The notes under the pieces: model-generated | What the model saw: the letters and a program-made list of their open reading frames with translations, nothing else | What the model was told of the DNA's origin: nothing | Databases searched by the model: none | Source: Puccinellia tenuiflora | Lineage: Eukaryota > Streptophyta > Magnoliopsida > Poales > Poaceae | DNA: 64,000 nt | Assembly: GCA_012064385.1 (NCBI GenBank) | Contig: QRDG01001356.1 | Coordinates: 164,080-228,079 of the forward strand | Reading direction: 5' to 3' | Translations under genes and position numbers: made by a program | Shown: piece by piece, positions 11,865 to 24,900 of the stretch | How positions within the stretch are numbered: position 1 is the first letter of the stretch | How the letters are laid out: each line of letters starts with the position of its first letter

Positions 11865-13072
11865 TGTATGTCGGATTTCCAAAGCTTAACTCGGATTTCC
11901 AAGCTTTAACTCGGATTTTCCAACATTAACTCGGATTTCCAAGCCTTAACTCGGATTCTCCAACCTTGACTCGGATTTCCAAGCCTTAAATCGGATTTTC
12001 CAACTTTGACTCGGATTTCCAAGATTTAACTCGGATTTTCCAACTTTGACTCGGATTTCCAAGACTTAACTCGGATTTTCCAACTCTGAATCGGATTTCC
12101 AAGCCTTAACTCGGATTTTCCAACTCTGACTCGGATTTCGAAGCCTTAACTCGGATTTTCCAAGATTTAACTCGGATTTTCCAACCTTGACTCGGATTTC
12201 CAAGACTTAACTCGGATTTTCCAACTTTGACTCGGATTTCCAAGATTTAACTCGGATTTTCCAACTTTGACTCGGATTTCCAAGACTTAACTCGGATTTT
12301 CCAACTCTGACTCGGATTTCCAAGCCTTAACTCGGATTTTCCAACTCTGACTCGGATTTCGAAGCCTTAACTCGGATTTTCCAAGATTTAACTCGGATTT
12401 TCCAACCTTGACTCGGATTTCCAAGACTTAACTCGGATTTTCCAACTCTGACTCGGATTTCCAAGCCTTAACTCGGATTTTCCTACCTTGACTCGGATTT
12501 CCAAGATTTAACTCGGATTTTCCAACTTTGACTCGGATTTCCAAGACTTAACTCGGATTTTCCAACTCTGACTCGGATTTCCAAGCCTTAACTCGGATTT
12601 TCCAACTCTGACTCGGATTTCGAAGCCTTAACTCGGATTTTCCAAGATTTAACTCGGATTTTCCAACCTTGACTCGGATTTCCAAGACTTAACTCGGATT
12701 TTCCAACTCTGACTCGGATTTCCAAGCCTTAACTCGGATTTTCCAACCTTGACTCGGATTTCCAAGATTTAACTCGGATTTTCCAACTTTGACTCGGATT
12801 TCCAAGACTTAACTCGGATTTTCCAACTTTGACTCGGATTTCCAAGATTTAACTCGGATTTTCCAACTTTGACTCGGATTTCCAAGACTTAACTCGGATT
12901 TTCCAACTCTGACTCGGATTTCCAAGCCTTAACTCGGATTTTCCAACCTTGACTCAGATTTCCAAGACTTAACTCGGATTTTCCAACTCTGACTTGGATT
13001 TCCAAGCCTTAACTCGGATTTTCCAACCTTGACTCGGATTTCCAAGCCTTAACTCGGATTTGAGCCGTAGTT
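11865..13072 (+). repeat. 20-bp tandem array with higher-order structure
   Basis: About 60 copies of a 20-bp monomer, CTCGGATTTCCAAGNNTTAA, alternate with a sister monomer CTCGGATTTTCCAACNNTGA, giving a 40-bp dimer. A marked variant (TCGGATTTCGAAGCC) recurs at 12131, 12352 and 12613, spacings of 221 and 261 bp (11 and 13 monomers). Larger blocks have therefore been duplicated. The array lies inside element I between its PBS and the nested insertion. Confidence 0.9.
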
Positions 13073-13287
13073 AACTCGAAAATGAGTTAACACACGGGGA
13101 CGATGCCGAAGTTGAGTCCCCGAGTCACTTTTCTCATCCGGGATCTGCCGATGATGTCCGTTGGTGGAGGCAGCACTAGCCTCTGCTCACAGCGGCAAGC
13201 AAGAGCGCGGGGGACAATGGCGATGTCGAGTCCCCGCGTTGATGACGAAGGTCCCGTCCGAATTGATCCAGCAAGCGCCACTACCAG

Positions 13288-13304
13288 CCCCACGGTGGGC
13301 GCCA
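13288..13304 (-). other. Primer-binding site of element I
   Basis: The minus strand reads TGGCGCCCACCGTGGGG, two bases internal to the LTR end (ACA at the LTR border). This PBS class is common in grass Ty3/gypsy elements. Confidence 0.75.
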
Positions 13305-13306
13305 AC

Positions 13307-15143
13307 TGTCGTCGTGGTGAACAACAGATGCCTAGGGGTAGGCTTAAGTTTGGGGCCGATGGATGCTAGAGGATTCGGGGAGGGATTATGCACTGGAAAG
13401 CACACACGAAGAACACTACAAACACAAAGATCTACCCTGCTTCGGGGCCCTCGTGGGGAGGTAAAACCCCTACTGCAGCATCTATCCTACTTTGGTGTAT
13501 TCTCAACTCATATGCGGTGGGTACAAATGCTCCTCGAGCTGTATGGAGATAGCCATGGAAAGCTGCTCAAGGAAGAAGAAGAAGCTAAGGCAAAAAGGGG
13601 GGAAATGAGCCCGCCGGGTGGCTGTCCAGAGCTCTCCCCCTGGTGCTCTTTATATAGGGAGAGCCCAGGGGACAAGGGGTGGCCCGCAGAACACTATGCA
13701 CGGTACGGGTGTTGCACTGTAGATGAAATGACTACTGGGGTCTAATCAACACTGCACATGCGTCATCATCTGTACTCTAGTCACGTCCGCGTCTCTGTAG
13801 CCATGTTGGTTGTCCTCTCCTGGTCTTGCTCCTGCTTGGTCAACTGGTAGCCGTACCAGGTACGAGCTGGGAGCGTCCCAGTACCTGGTTGTGCTGGATG
13901 TCGGGAGCTGGATGCTGGAGTGGGTCGGCTGGGTGGCGGATGTCGGAGTGGGCCCGATGTCGGATGAACAGTGTCGACATATGCCCTGTGAATAGTACCC
14001 GGGGTGAACATAGCTCGGGTATGTCGGATGAACAGTACCAGATGAACATTACCTGGATGAACAGTACCGGATGAACATTGCCCGAGGTAGACATTACCCG
14101 GGTGAATAGTACTCGGGATGAACAGTATCCGGGGTAGACATTACCCGTATGAACAGTACCCGGGGTAGACATTACCGTATGAACAGTATCCGGTGAACAG
14201 TACTCGGATGAACAGTACCCGAGTTAGCCATAACCCGTGTGAACAGTATCCGAGATGAACCGTGCCCGAGATAGACATTACCCGGGTGAACAGTATCCGG
14301 GTAAATAGTACTCGGATGAACAGTACCCGAGATAGACATTACCCGGGTGAACATTATCCGGGGTGTGAACAGTATCCGGATGAACAGTACCGTTGTAGCC
14401 ATTACCCGGGTGAACAGTATCCGAGATGAACTAGACATTACCCGGGGTGAACAGTATCCGGGGGTTGAATAGTATCCGAGGTGAACAGTATCCGAGGCGA
14501 ACAGTACCCGGGGGTGAACAGTGTCTGTGGTGAACAGTACCGAGGTAGACATTACCCGGGTGAACATTATCCGTGGTGAACAGTGTCCGGAGTGAACAGT
14601 GCTCGGATGCCCAGTGCCCGAGGTCGACATTACCCGGGTGAACATTTCCCGGGTGTGAACAGTATCCGGATGAACAGTACTCGGATGAACAGTGCCCGAG
14701 GTAGCCATTGCCCGAGTGAACAGTATCCGAGGTGAGCAGTGCTCGGATGAACAGTATCCGCGGTAGACATTACCCGGGTGAACAGTATACGGGGTGAACA
14801 GTATCCGAGGCGAACAGTATCCGAGGTAGACATTACCCGGGTGAACATTGTCCGGAGTGAACAGTACTCAGATGACCAGTGTCCGAGGTCGACATTACCC
14901 GGGTGAACATTATCCGGTTGTGAACAGTATCCGGCTGAACAGTACTCGGATGAACAGTCCCGGGGTAGCCATTATCCCGGTGAATAGTATCTGAGGTGAG
15001 CAGTCCTCGGATGAACAGTGTCCGCGGTAGACATTACCCGGGTGAACAGTATCCGGGGTGAACAGTGCCCGGGGTGAACAGTGTCCGAGGTAGACATTAA
15101 CCGGGGTGAACAGTGTCCGGGGTGAACATTACTTAGATGAACA
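13307..15143 (-). repeat. 5' LTR of element I
   Basis: Starts TGTCGTCGTGG on the plus strand. A minus-strand TATATAAA at 13649-13656 fits an LTR promoter. From about 13970 to 15143 the LTR is an irregular minisatellite of 18-30-bp units built on GAACAGTACCCGG and GACATTACCCGGGT. The outer border is set at GATGAACA (15143), the last bases shared with the left LTR; the true edge could lie a few repeats away. Confidence 0.7.
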
Positions 15144-18100
15144 GTATCGCCAACCATACCTGGGTCTCGCATGAAAAACCACCAACTCTGGGATACCCGG
15201 GGTTATATCCCCGACAAGCTCAGACATCGCTTTCATGTATAGTAGAGAGACCGAGACTTGTGGAACAAACTGGCACATTGCAGACTCTACGACACAAAAC
15301 TCGTATAGCAACTCATATATGAGAAAGATACAAATATTACACAACAAAAGGTCACAGACCATCAATTCATCAAGCGGAAGCGAAGTAGTGTTGGCTAGTA
15401 CAACAAGATCCAAATATAGGGCCTAAGAGGCCTACACATAGATAAACCCAGCCAGCTTGCTCCACGGTCCCAAGCTGCCACCTGGGAACCCCAGACCACT
15501 AGTCGATGTCCACGAAGAACCCACCTAGCTGCTCGGTGTCGTCCTCCTCTGAAATACAAATATAAAGGTAGCAAAGAGAGACTGAGTACGATGTACTCGC
15601 AAGTTTAGTAGGGCTATATAGGCCCAATGACTGACAGAGGCCCTAAGCTGTATATGTAGCTATTTTGCATAAAGCTAGTTTTCCATTTAAAAGATATAAA
15701 GGACACAAGGCATCGTCTATTCAGAATATTTTCATAAAGGGGATAAGAGGGTAACATTTCATCTTCAGTTCTCGTCGAACCTACTTGTAACCATAACCAA
15801 CTCTCATCTCCAACAAAGGCACTTCCCCAAATCCCCCTCGAGGAAATGGACCTTTCACACACACTTTGAGTTGCAACCTTTAGCTGCCAAATTAATTAAT
15901 TAAAGTCAAGATTCTCTATGGTCTCGTATATCCATTCCCAAGTCGTCCATAACCATGGACACGGCTTTTCGAAAAGATTAGACCCTGCAGGGGTGTACTA
16001 TTTTACCCATTGGTACCGTCCGGCTCACCTAATTGGCCCTCTTCCGGGGAAGGCCGGTGAGCGGGCGCAGTTAGACCTTTACAATACATGAGGCTTACTC
16101 AAGGGCCATCAGTGTGCGGAAGGACAGGTTCAGCGCCTCCAACACCCTGCCCCGCGGCCACATCCTAAACACCACCATCCTCGTTCCTTTTTCCACCCAC
16201 ACACTCACGCGCAAATGGAAATAGCAAACTAGAGGACCCTTGACAAGCCCCTCACAAATTATTTGGTCAGTAAGGCGCCCATACACCCACCAATGGCAGC
16301 ACGCTCGATCTTGAGTCTAGAGACAAGAACTCGCACCTAGGGGCAAGAGTGAGGCAAAACACCATCCCCAATGGCAACTCACCCAAGCCTTCTTAGCATT
16401 TTAATTACAGAACCCACATATCCACCATGTCTGAAACATTCCGTCAACATCAACAATTATGGAATTAAATAACGGACATTGCTAGCAGTTGGCTAAGCAT
16501 GGCTAAGCATAGCTAAGCATATAAATACAACAATTATATTCTTGTCTCCGGCTAACACATCAACACTAAGGTTCATAGGTAGGGATACATGTGATTGGCT
16601 CGGGGAATAACATGCATTCATAGGATACTCTAAGTCTTGATCAAAACTAACATTTGAATCGCATGCAATATTATGGTGGATAAAAATAAGTTGATAAAAA
16701 CATAGGATTCTAGTATGCCAAGAAGGTTAGGTTATCTCTTTCCTTGCTGTCGGGGCGGGTAGTACTGCTCGTTGTGGTAAGTAGCGTTAACCTCGACTCC
16801 GGAATCTATCGATACCCAAAAGAAATACAAAAGAACAATAAATCACACGAACACAAGGTGAAATGCTCAATCACATGATGACATGACAAGTTGATGCATT
16901 GATAATATCATTTAATTTATTTAACAAATTAAATGGAGTTCCAAATAATTAGTACAATTATTTGGACACAACTCCATATTTATCTTAGTGACCACATTCT
17001 TCATAATTTATTAAATTATTAGAGAAGTGGCTCAATATGCATGGACATGACATGAAATGGGTAGGGTTTGTCATTTCGATCATTTTGGTAATTTATTTGT
17101 AATTTTCGGAGTACCGATGAATAAATAGCAAATTAATTAAATAATTGAATTTAATTCATTTAAACAAATTATGAATAACATCAAATAAATATCTGTGATC
17201 ATGAAGTTATAATAGCATGGTTTGATTTCATTTTAAGTGTTGATCAAATTTGGTATTTTATTCATAATAACCCATTTTAAGTTATAATAGCATGGTTTGA
17301 TTTCATTTTAAGTGTTGAGCAAATTAAGTTATGATTTTTCCCAATTTGGATATTATTTAACCCATTTTAGGAATTCTAAAATAAAGGCAAATTTATTTAT
17401 TAAAAAGGGCAAGGCAATGTTACCAAATAATAGGCAATGTTTTTCTGAGCAATTTGATATCTAATTTGCAAAGTTTGGATCATTATACAAAAAGATATCA
17501 CAATTTGAATTTGTTTTCAATTTCCAAAAAGGAAACACAATTGGCCAGACAGGCCGGCCTCAGGCCGGCCAGGCCGGGAGAAAGGCCGGGTAGTGACCCG
17601 AAGGGGTCGGCCTTGTGGCCGGCCCAGGCTGGGTGCGAGGCCGGACCGGTGCCCGAAGCGGCCGGCCTCTGGCCGGCCCAGTCCGAGCCCAGGTCGGGGC
17701 GAGGCCGGGCAGCAACCCGAGCCAGCCGGGCAGCAACCCGAGCCAGCCGGCCTTGTGGCCGGTCAGGCCGGGGCCTAGGCCGGGGTTACTGGGTGTAGTG
17801 GAACGGCGGTGGCCGCCGGCTAAACGGCGGCGAACGAGTGGGAGGGGCAGCGGGAAGGGCCAGAAAGGGAGAGGGCTCACCATGCGACTCGGGAGGCGGC
17901 TAGGTGTGGCCGGGGGCGACCTCAGCGGCCGAATTCCGGCGAAGACGGGCATGACGACCGGCAGGCGGACGTCGGGCAATCGAGCTCGATTAGCTCGGTT
18001 CCGTGCTTCCTAGCATGCGTGCGATGGTGGTGGAGGTAGAGGACGACGCGGCGCTCCTTCCTACGCGGTTAGCTCGTCCCGGGGTCGACGGAGACGGCGG

Positions 18101-19009
18101 CGATGCAGCGGAGGGCACGGGCTCGAGCTTGGGAGCGAGAGAGGAGGGAACGGGAGAGGAGGAGGAGTAGGGGAGGGAGCAGGTGAGGAGGAGGAGCAGG
18201 TGGGGGGGGCCTCATGCTCTTGTCCACCGGACGGCATGGCCAGGAGGACGCGGGGGGGGGGGGGGGATGGCATGGGCGCGGAGGAGGTGGCGGCATGGCG
18301 CCAGTGCCATGGCCGCCACTATGGAGAAGAAGGAAAAATTCCAGGGAACCCCCTGGCAGCATTTTCATAAATTGCAAAAAGGTCCCCAGCAAGTATTGGC
18401 GAATTAGTTGAGGCACCAGGACATTTTTATAAAAAGTGCAAAAATTCATGTAGGCTCCATTTGACCTTTAGAACCTCCAAAAAAATTTGGTGAGGCAAAA
18501 TAAAAAGTTTTGGCCAACATTTGTTCACAGGATTTAATTGAAGGCATTTTTGATATTTTCCTAAATTCATTTATTTGGAGTATGTAAACATTTCCAAAAA
18601 TATTGAAAATATTCATGGAGGCTCGAACAATGACAATGAAGCTCCCCATGATTTTAGTTTTAATTTTTGGAATATTTAACCTGATTTCAAAATAGGAGTT
18701 GAATTGAACCAAAATTTTGGATTCTCATATTCTTTTCTTATTTGACAAAAATTTAGATTTTGAGAAAAGGTTATAGCATGTCCCTTTGGAACTTCCTAAA
18801 CAGTTTGGAAGTCCAAGAACAAGTTGGTTAACAATTTAAGCATTTGCATTTGGTTTGGTGCTTGAGAAGTTTGCCTCCCCATTTTAGTTGCTTGCATATG
18901 TTGGTGGTTTTAGAAATAGCAATGTTCATATGCATGCCATGATGCAAACAAGGATGCAAAAAGTGGAAAAATTCTTCGTATTTTTCATTACCAAGTTGGG
19001 GCAGTTACA
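15144..19009 (-). repeat. LTR segment A (chromovirus-like LTR, minus orientation)
   Basis: Ends on the plus strand with AAGTTGGGGCAGTTACA, i.e. an LTR starting TGTAACTGCCCC on the minus strand. Long stretches recur inverted in segment B (compare 15240-15600 with 21440-21780) and direct in segment C (compare 15650-17340 with 21990-23620). It holds the repeated word GCTAAGCAT near 16500 and a GGCCGGCC-rich minisatellite at about 17545-17790. At 18.0-18.35 kb is a GC-rich stretch with a G run. The left end is truncated where element I abuts; the expected TGTAGCGCCCC end is absent. Many GC-rich open frames occur here but none looks like a gene. Confidence 0.7.
17545..17790. repeat. GGCCGGCC minisatellite module in segment A
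   Basis: Irregular repeats of AGGCCGGCC and of GCAGCAACCCGAGCCAGCCG. A shorter relative lies at the equivalent place in segment B (19395-19545). In segment C the same place is taken by an unrelated 113-bp repeat. Confidence 0.75.
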
Positions 19010-21989
19010 TCCCTCTCCCTCTGTCTCTCTCTCTTGAGTGGCCGCCATGGAAACGTCGCGTCGCCGCCGTATCGCCATCGGTAGAGACACCCAGGAGCAG
19101 ATCGAAGCCCGTCCTGAGCTGCGCCGCGTCGACCTCGTCCTCCCTATGTAGGGAATCATGGCGGAAGGCCCGGACTCGCCGGCGCCGACCGATTCCCCTC
19201 CGCCTCCGGCCGCTGCACACCGAGAACCGCAACGCCGCCGTCCGGCCATCCCCGTCCCCGCCGCGAGCAGCAACGGCTCGAGGGTGAGCTGCTCTCCCTC
19301 TCGCGCGTCCGCTCGCCGTCACCGGCGGTCACCGCCGTGGCACACGCCGGTCGCGGCATTGACCGGCCGCACGAGTCCTCCTCGCCCGGCATGGCTCCTG
19401 TCTAGGCCGGCACGAGGCCGACGGCCTCCGGCACTATCCCGGCCCGTTTGCCCGGCCTAGGCCGGCCAAAGGCCGAAGCCTTCGGGCCTGCACCCGGCCT
19501 GCAGCCCGGCCTGGCCGGCATGAGGCCGGCGTGTCAGGCTATTACAATTTCCTTTTTGGAAATAAATTTAATTTAAATATTTGATATCTTTTTAAGTAAT
19601 GCTCCAAATTTGGCAAATCAAATACCAAATTGTTCAGAAAAGCAATACCTATCATTTGGTAACATTGCCATGCCCTTTTTAGGAAATAAATTTCTCCTTT
19701 ATTTAGGAAATCCCTAAATGGTATAAATAATACCTAATTTGTGAAAAATCATAATTCGATAAATATTTAACCAAAAATTGTGAATAAAATATCTTTGTGA
19801 TCAACACTTCAAGTGCTATCAAACCATACAATTATCAAATCATGATCACAAATTTTTATATGTTGTTATTCTTTAATTGATTAAAGAAGTAAATTCCAAT
19901 AATTAATTATTTTCGCCAATTATTCATCGATAATTTGGAAATTCACAAATGAGGTACCAAAATGATCAGAAGAACAAAACCTACTTAATCATGTCATGTT
20001 CATGCATATTTAAGCCACATCTTTTGTAATGTAATAATTTATAAATAATGTGGTCACTAAGATAAATATGGGGTTGTTTCCAAATAATTGCACTAACTAT
20101 TTGGAACTCCATTCAATTTGTTAGATAAATTAAGTGATGATATCTTGCATAAATTTGACATGTCATCATGATTGTGCATTGCACCTTGTCTTCGTGTGAT
20201 TTATTTGTTCTTTGGTATTATTTTGGGTATCGATAGATTCCGGATTGGAGGTTAACCCTACCTACCCCGACGAGCAGTACTACACGCTCCGGCAGCAAGG
20301 CAAGAGATAACCTAACCTTCTTGGCATCTACCATCCTACTGTTTTATAAACTTATTTTACCCACCATAATATTGCATTCGATTCTATGTCAATTTTTGGT
20401 CAATACTAGAGAATCCTATGAATGCATGTTTTTCCCCGAACCAATACATGTAACCCTACCTATGAACCGTAGGTTTGATGTGTGGGCCTGAGAAAAAGAT
20501 ATATTTGTTGTATGTAAATGCTTAGCTATGCTTAGCCATGCTTAGTAGAATGCTTAGCTGTCCGTTATTTATTTCCATGATTTATGAAATTGATGGAATG
20601 TTCGGACAAGATGGGGGATGCTTGTGTTACTTAATTAAATTGTTTAAAGGCTTGGATGAGTTGCCATCTGGGGATGGTGTTTTGCCTCATTCCTGCCGCC
20701 TAGGCTAAGAGTGCTTTTAGCTAGAACCAAGAACCGAGCATGCTTCCAACGGTGGGGACATATGGAATCCCCTTTAACCGAATAATTTGTGCGGGCGTAT
20801 CCGAGGGTCCTCTAGTTGCTATTTCCATTTGCTTGTGAGTGTGTGGGTGGAAAGAAACGATGAGGATGGTGGTGTTTAGGATGTGGCGATGGGGGCAGGG
20901 GCTGAAATAGGCTGGGTAAACTTGTCCTGTCGCCACGATGACCCTTGGATAGTCTCATACATTGTAAAGGTTTAACCGCGCCCGCCCTGCCGGCTTTCCA
21001 AGGAAGAGAGCTAAATGATCAGGTAAGGGGTCGGACCATACCGGTGGGTAAATTAGTACACCCCTGCAGGGTAAATCTTTTCGAAAAATCGTGTCCACGG
21101 TTATGGACAAATCTTGGGAAAGGCGGATTAGCTCATAGAAAAGTATAACCTAATTATTTAAAATTTGGCAGCTAAAGGTTGCAACTCAACGTGTGATTAA
21201 AAGGTTCATTTCCTCGAGGGTGATTCGAGGGAGTGCCTTGGTGGAGATGAGGGATGAGAAATGGTTACTAATGGTTCAATGTGAACCGAAGAAAAGTTAT
21301 TCTCTTATCCCTTTTCAAAAAACATTCTGAGTAGACGATGCCATGGCTCTTTATGTCTTTTAAAAAGGAAAACTAGCTTTATGCAAATTAGCTACATTAT
21401 ACAGCATTAGATCCTTCGTCAGCATTGGGCCTATATCGCCCTACTAAACTTGCGAGTACATCGTACTCAGTCTCTCTTTGCTGTCTTTATAATTTTGTTT
21501 CAGAGGAGGACGACACCGAGCACACAGGTGGGTTCTTCCTGGACATCGACGAATAGTTTGGGATTCCCAGGTGGCAGCTTGGGACGTCGGAACAAGCTGG
21601 CTGGGTTATGTTTATGTGTAGGCCTCTTAGGCCATATATTTGGATCTTGTTGTACTAGACAACGCTACTTCGCTTCCGCTTGATGTACTGATGGGTCGGT
21701 GACCCCTTTTGTGTAATTTGTATCTTTCTCATATATGAGTTGCTATATGATCTCTTTATGTCGTAGAGTCTGTGATGTGCCAGTTGTTCCGCAGTCTTGA
21801 TCTCCTTATTATGCATGATAACTATGTCTGAGCTTATGGCTTGATCGAAGTGTTGCGTGCCGATGATCCATTCTGAGCACGCCTGCCAAAGGTTTTGGCC
21901 GGGGATTGGTAAACCAAGTAACCTTCGATTGTGTAGCATGACCGGTTGCACAAAGCTTCATTGCATAGTTCTGGGGTCGGGGCGCTACA
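19010..21989 (+). repeat. LTR segment B (inverted relative of A and C, 5'-truncated)
   Basis: Plus-oriented copy of the same LTR family, ending GGTCGGGGCGCTACA at 21989, the kind of terminus expected next to a PBS. Its 5' end is missing, because it joins segment A directly at 19009/19010 without TGTAAC. Sequence between 19560 and 21780 mirrors 17540 to 15240. No coding capacity is seen. Confidence 0.65.
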
Positions 21990-24900
21990 TATATAATAGT
22001 TGTTTTGCATAAAGCTAGTTTTCCTTTTTAAAGATATGACTCATGGCATTGACTACTCAGAAGGTTTTCACAAGGGATAAGATAGTAAAACTTCTTTCTT
22101 TAGTTCACATTGAACCAACAGTAGCCAGAATCCACCACTCATCTCCACCAAGGCACTCCCTCGAATCACCCTCGAGGAAATGAACCTTTAACACATGTTG
22201 CCAAATTTTAATTAAGTTCATGTTTTCTATGATCTCATAATCCATTCCCAAGTTGTCCATAACTATGGACACGGCTTTTCGAAAAGATTAAACCCTGCAG
22301 GGGTGTACTATTTTTACCACCAGTACCGTCTGGCTCGCCTTATTAGCTCTCTTTCGGGGAAAGCCGCCAAGTGGGCGCGGTTAAACCTTTACCTCGCATG
22401 AGACTATCCAAGGATCATCGTGACGACAGGAAAAGTTTAGTGCCTATTCAACACCCTGCCCCCATCGCCACATCCTAAACACACCCCCCCCCCGTCGTCA
22501 TCGCACCTTCATCCACCTAAAACTCACACGCAAATGGAAAGCACAAACTAGAGGACCCTTGGATACGCCCGCACAAGTTATTCGGTTAATAAGGAGCCCA
22601 TACCCCCACCGATGGAAGCACGCTCAATCTTGGTTCAAGAGACAAGAACTCACACCTAGGCGGCAAGAATGAGACAACACACCATCAACCCCGATGGCAA
22701 CTCATCCAAGCCTTTTAAGCATTTTAATTAAGTACCACAAGTTTCCACCTCGTTCGAACATTCCATCAACTTCACAATTATGGAAATAATCACCGGACGA
22801 CTAAGCATTTGACTAAGCATGGCTAAGCATATCTAAGCATATATTCTGTAGATATAAATTAACTCAGGCCAACACATCAAACCTATGGATAATAGGAGGG
22901 AAGACATGTAATGGTTTAGGGAACATGCAATTCATAGGATACTCTATACATTGACCAAAAGTTGACATTGGAATCGAATGCAATATTATGGTGGAGAAAA
23001 TAATTGTGTAAAACAATACGATGAGACATGTCAAGAAGGTTAGGTTATCTCTTGCCTTGCTGATGGTGCTGATAGCATGAATCGTCGGGGTATGGAGGGG
23101 GAACCTCGACTCCTGATCTACCGATCCACAAACAATAACAGGAGAACAAATAAATAACACTAATACAATGGTGCAATGCACAATCATGATGATATGTCAA
23201 GTTTATGCATTGAAATGGTCTTGGGCATGTCCCACAGGTTAAATGGAACCCCGGAAATAAATATTGCAATTAACGGGTAAAATTCCATACTTAACTTAAT
23301 GAACTAAGTTATTACCCAAGATGTAAAGTACTAACATGTGAGGTCTACATGCATGGAAATGACATTATTTGATAGGTATTGTTCTGCTGGTCATTTTGGT
23401 ACTTCATTTGTAATTTTCCGATTAATGATGAATAAATGGTGAATTAAACGATTATTCAAATTTAATTCTTTAGACCATTTCAAAAAAAATGACATCAAAG
23501 GAAAAGTTGTTGTCATGATGTGAAATTATCATAACTATATAGCCTTTGATTTGCTGAGCATTTTGATATATCATTTGCAATATTTGAAACAATATTTATT
23601 AAGTTATGATTTTCCCAAGTTTTAATTAGTTCAGTCGGTACTTCCAGCTAACTGCCCGGTAATACCGGTCAAGTCGGTACTTCCGGGGCAACTTCCGAGC
23701 TACTTCCGGAAATTAACAGAAGTATCTAGTACCGAATCAACCTACAGTCGGTACTTCCGGCTAACAGCCCGGTAGTACTGGTAAAGTTGGTACTTCCGGG
23801 GAAACTTCCGAGCTACTTCTGGAAATTAACAGAAGTATCCAGTACCGAAACAACCTACGGTCGGTACTTTCGGCTAACAGCCCGGTAGTACCGGTCAAGT
23901 CGGTACTTCCGGGGAAACTTCCGAGCTACTTTCGGATATCAACAGAAGTATCCAGTACCGAAACACCCTATGGTCGGTACTACCGGCTAACTACCCGGAA
24001 GTACCGGCGAAGCGTTTTGACTGGGCCGAGGCCACGACCGGCGCGTGCGCACGCGCGGTGACCGCACGCGATGTCGAGCACACGCTCGACGATGCAGGGC
24101 GCGTGAGGATGTGGTGCTGCTTACATGTGATGCGTCGTGCTACGGCGAACCAACCGCGGGCGGCGCCGTTACCCAAGGGTCGCCGAAGGGGGGAGCACGG
24201 CGTCGACTAGCGGCGACCGACAGTGAGCTACACCGACACTACAACCTACATGAAGAGGCAGGGGACAAAGATGTCCAGGAGGTAGCCTAACTCACCCTTG
24301 ACGCGTGAGGCTGCTCGGCAACGTCGGAGAGGGACGGAGGCGGCGGCAATCGGGCTCGACCGCGGCGGCTGTTGTTGGAGAGGAAGAAGACAGTGGCGGC
24401 GATTAACGGCTCCCCGCATCGATTCCTTCAACGAGGGAGTAGCAGACGGCAAGGCGGAGCTAACGGTGGCTTCAGCTCGAGCTCAGGCAGAAGGAGTCGA
24501 CGGCGACCATAGCGGCGTCGATGACTGTCATCGGCTCGATCTAGGGTTAGGGTTTGGTGCGGGAGAGGAAAAATGAGGGGAACGAGTAAGGGGGAGAGAG
24601 AGTAGGGTCGCGAGCGTTCTCCTTATCCAGGGGGGCATGGCAGCGCGACGCAGGAGTGAGGCATTGGCGGCATGGCGCCAGTGTCGCCACTGTCGCCACA
24701 GGGAAGAAGGTGCTTTGCAAAAAAAAAACCTGTCCCAACATTAAGTTCTATTGCAAACTGGTCCAGCAGCCTATTAGGGATATAAATTGAGTCTCTTAAA
24801 CACCTTTGAAAATTCTGGAAAAATTCACATAGCATTTATATTACATTAGTAAGCTGTCATAAAAGTTTCAGCCCATTTGGAAAATATTTTATGTGTAACT

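Larger units (their letters stand above)
1..15143 (-). mobile_element. Element I: large non-autonomous LTR retrotransposon (minus orientation, left LTR cut by window edge)
   Basis: Positions 1-527 repeat 13848 onward (same opening GTAGCCGTACC and the same GAACAGTACCCGG-type array), so they are two LTR copies of one element. The right copy begins TGTCGTCGTGG at 13307. It is preceded at 13288-13304 by a sequence whose complement, TGGCGCCCACCGTGGGG, is a typical gypsy primer-binding site, which fixes the orientation as minus. Removing the nested element II leaves about 3.1 kb of internal DNA made of degenerate and tandem repeats, with no gag, protease, RT or integrase. It therefore resembles a LARD-like element mobilised in trans. 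The left 540 bp of the 3' LTR lie outside the window, so the outer TSD cannot be tested. Confidence 0.7.

Noticed and set aside
11865..13072. Regular short repeats that might suggest a CRISPR-like array
   Set aside because: Repeats are contiguous 20-bp monomers without unique spacers, in a plant retrotransposon; this is a minisatellite.
13840..15172. Long minus-strand frames rich in HPDTVH and SPRILFTRVM words
   Set aside because: Repeat translation of the LTR minisatellite.
17454..18449. Several GC-rich open frames of 60-140 codons on both strands
   Set aside because: They translate the GGCCGGCC minisatellite and adjacent simple sequence (Gly/Arg/Pro/Ala) and have no domain-like content.
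19005..19460. Overlapping Arg/Ala/Pro-rich frames on both strands near 19.2 kb
   Set aside because: GC-rich LTR sequence with frames open in several phases at once; no recognisable protein.
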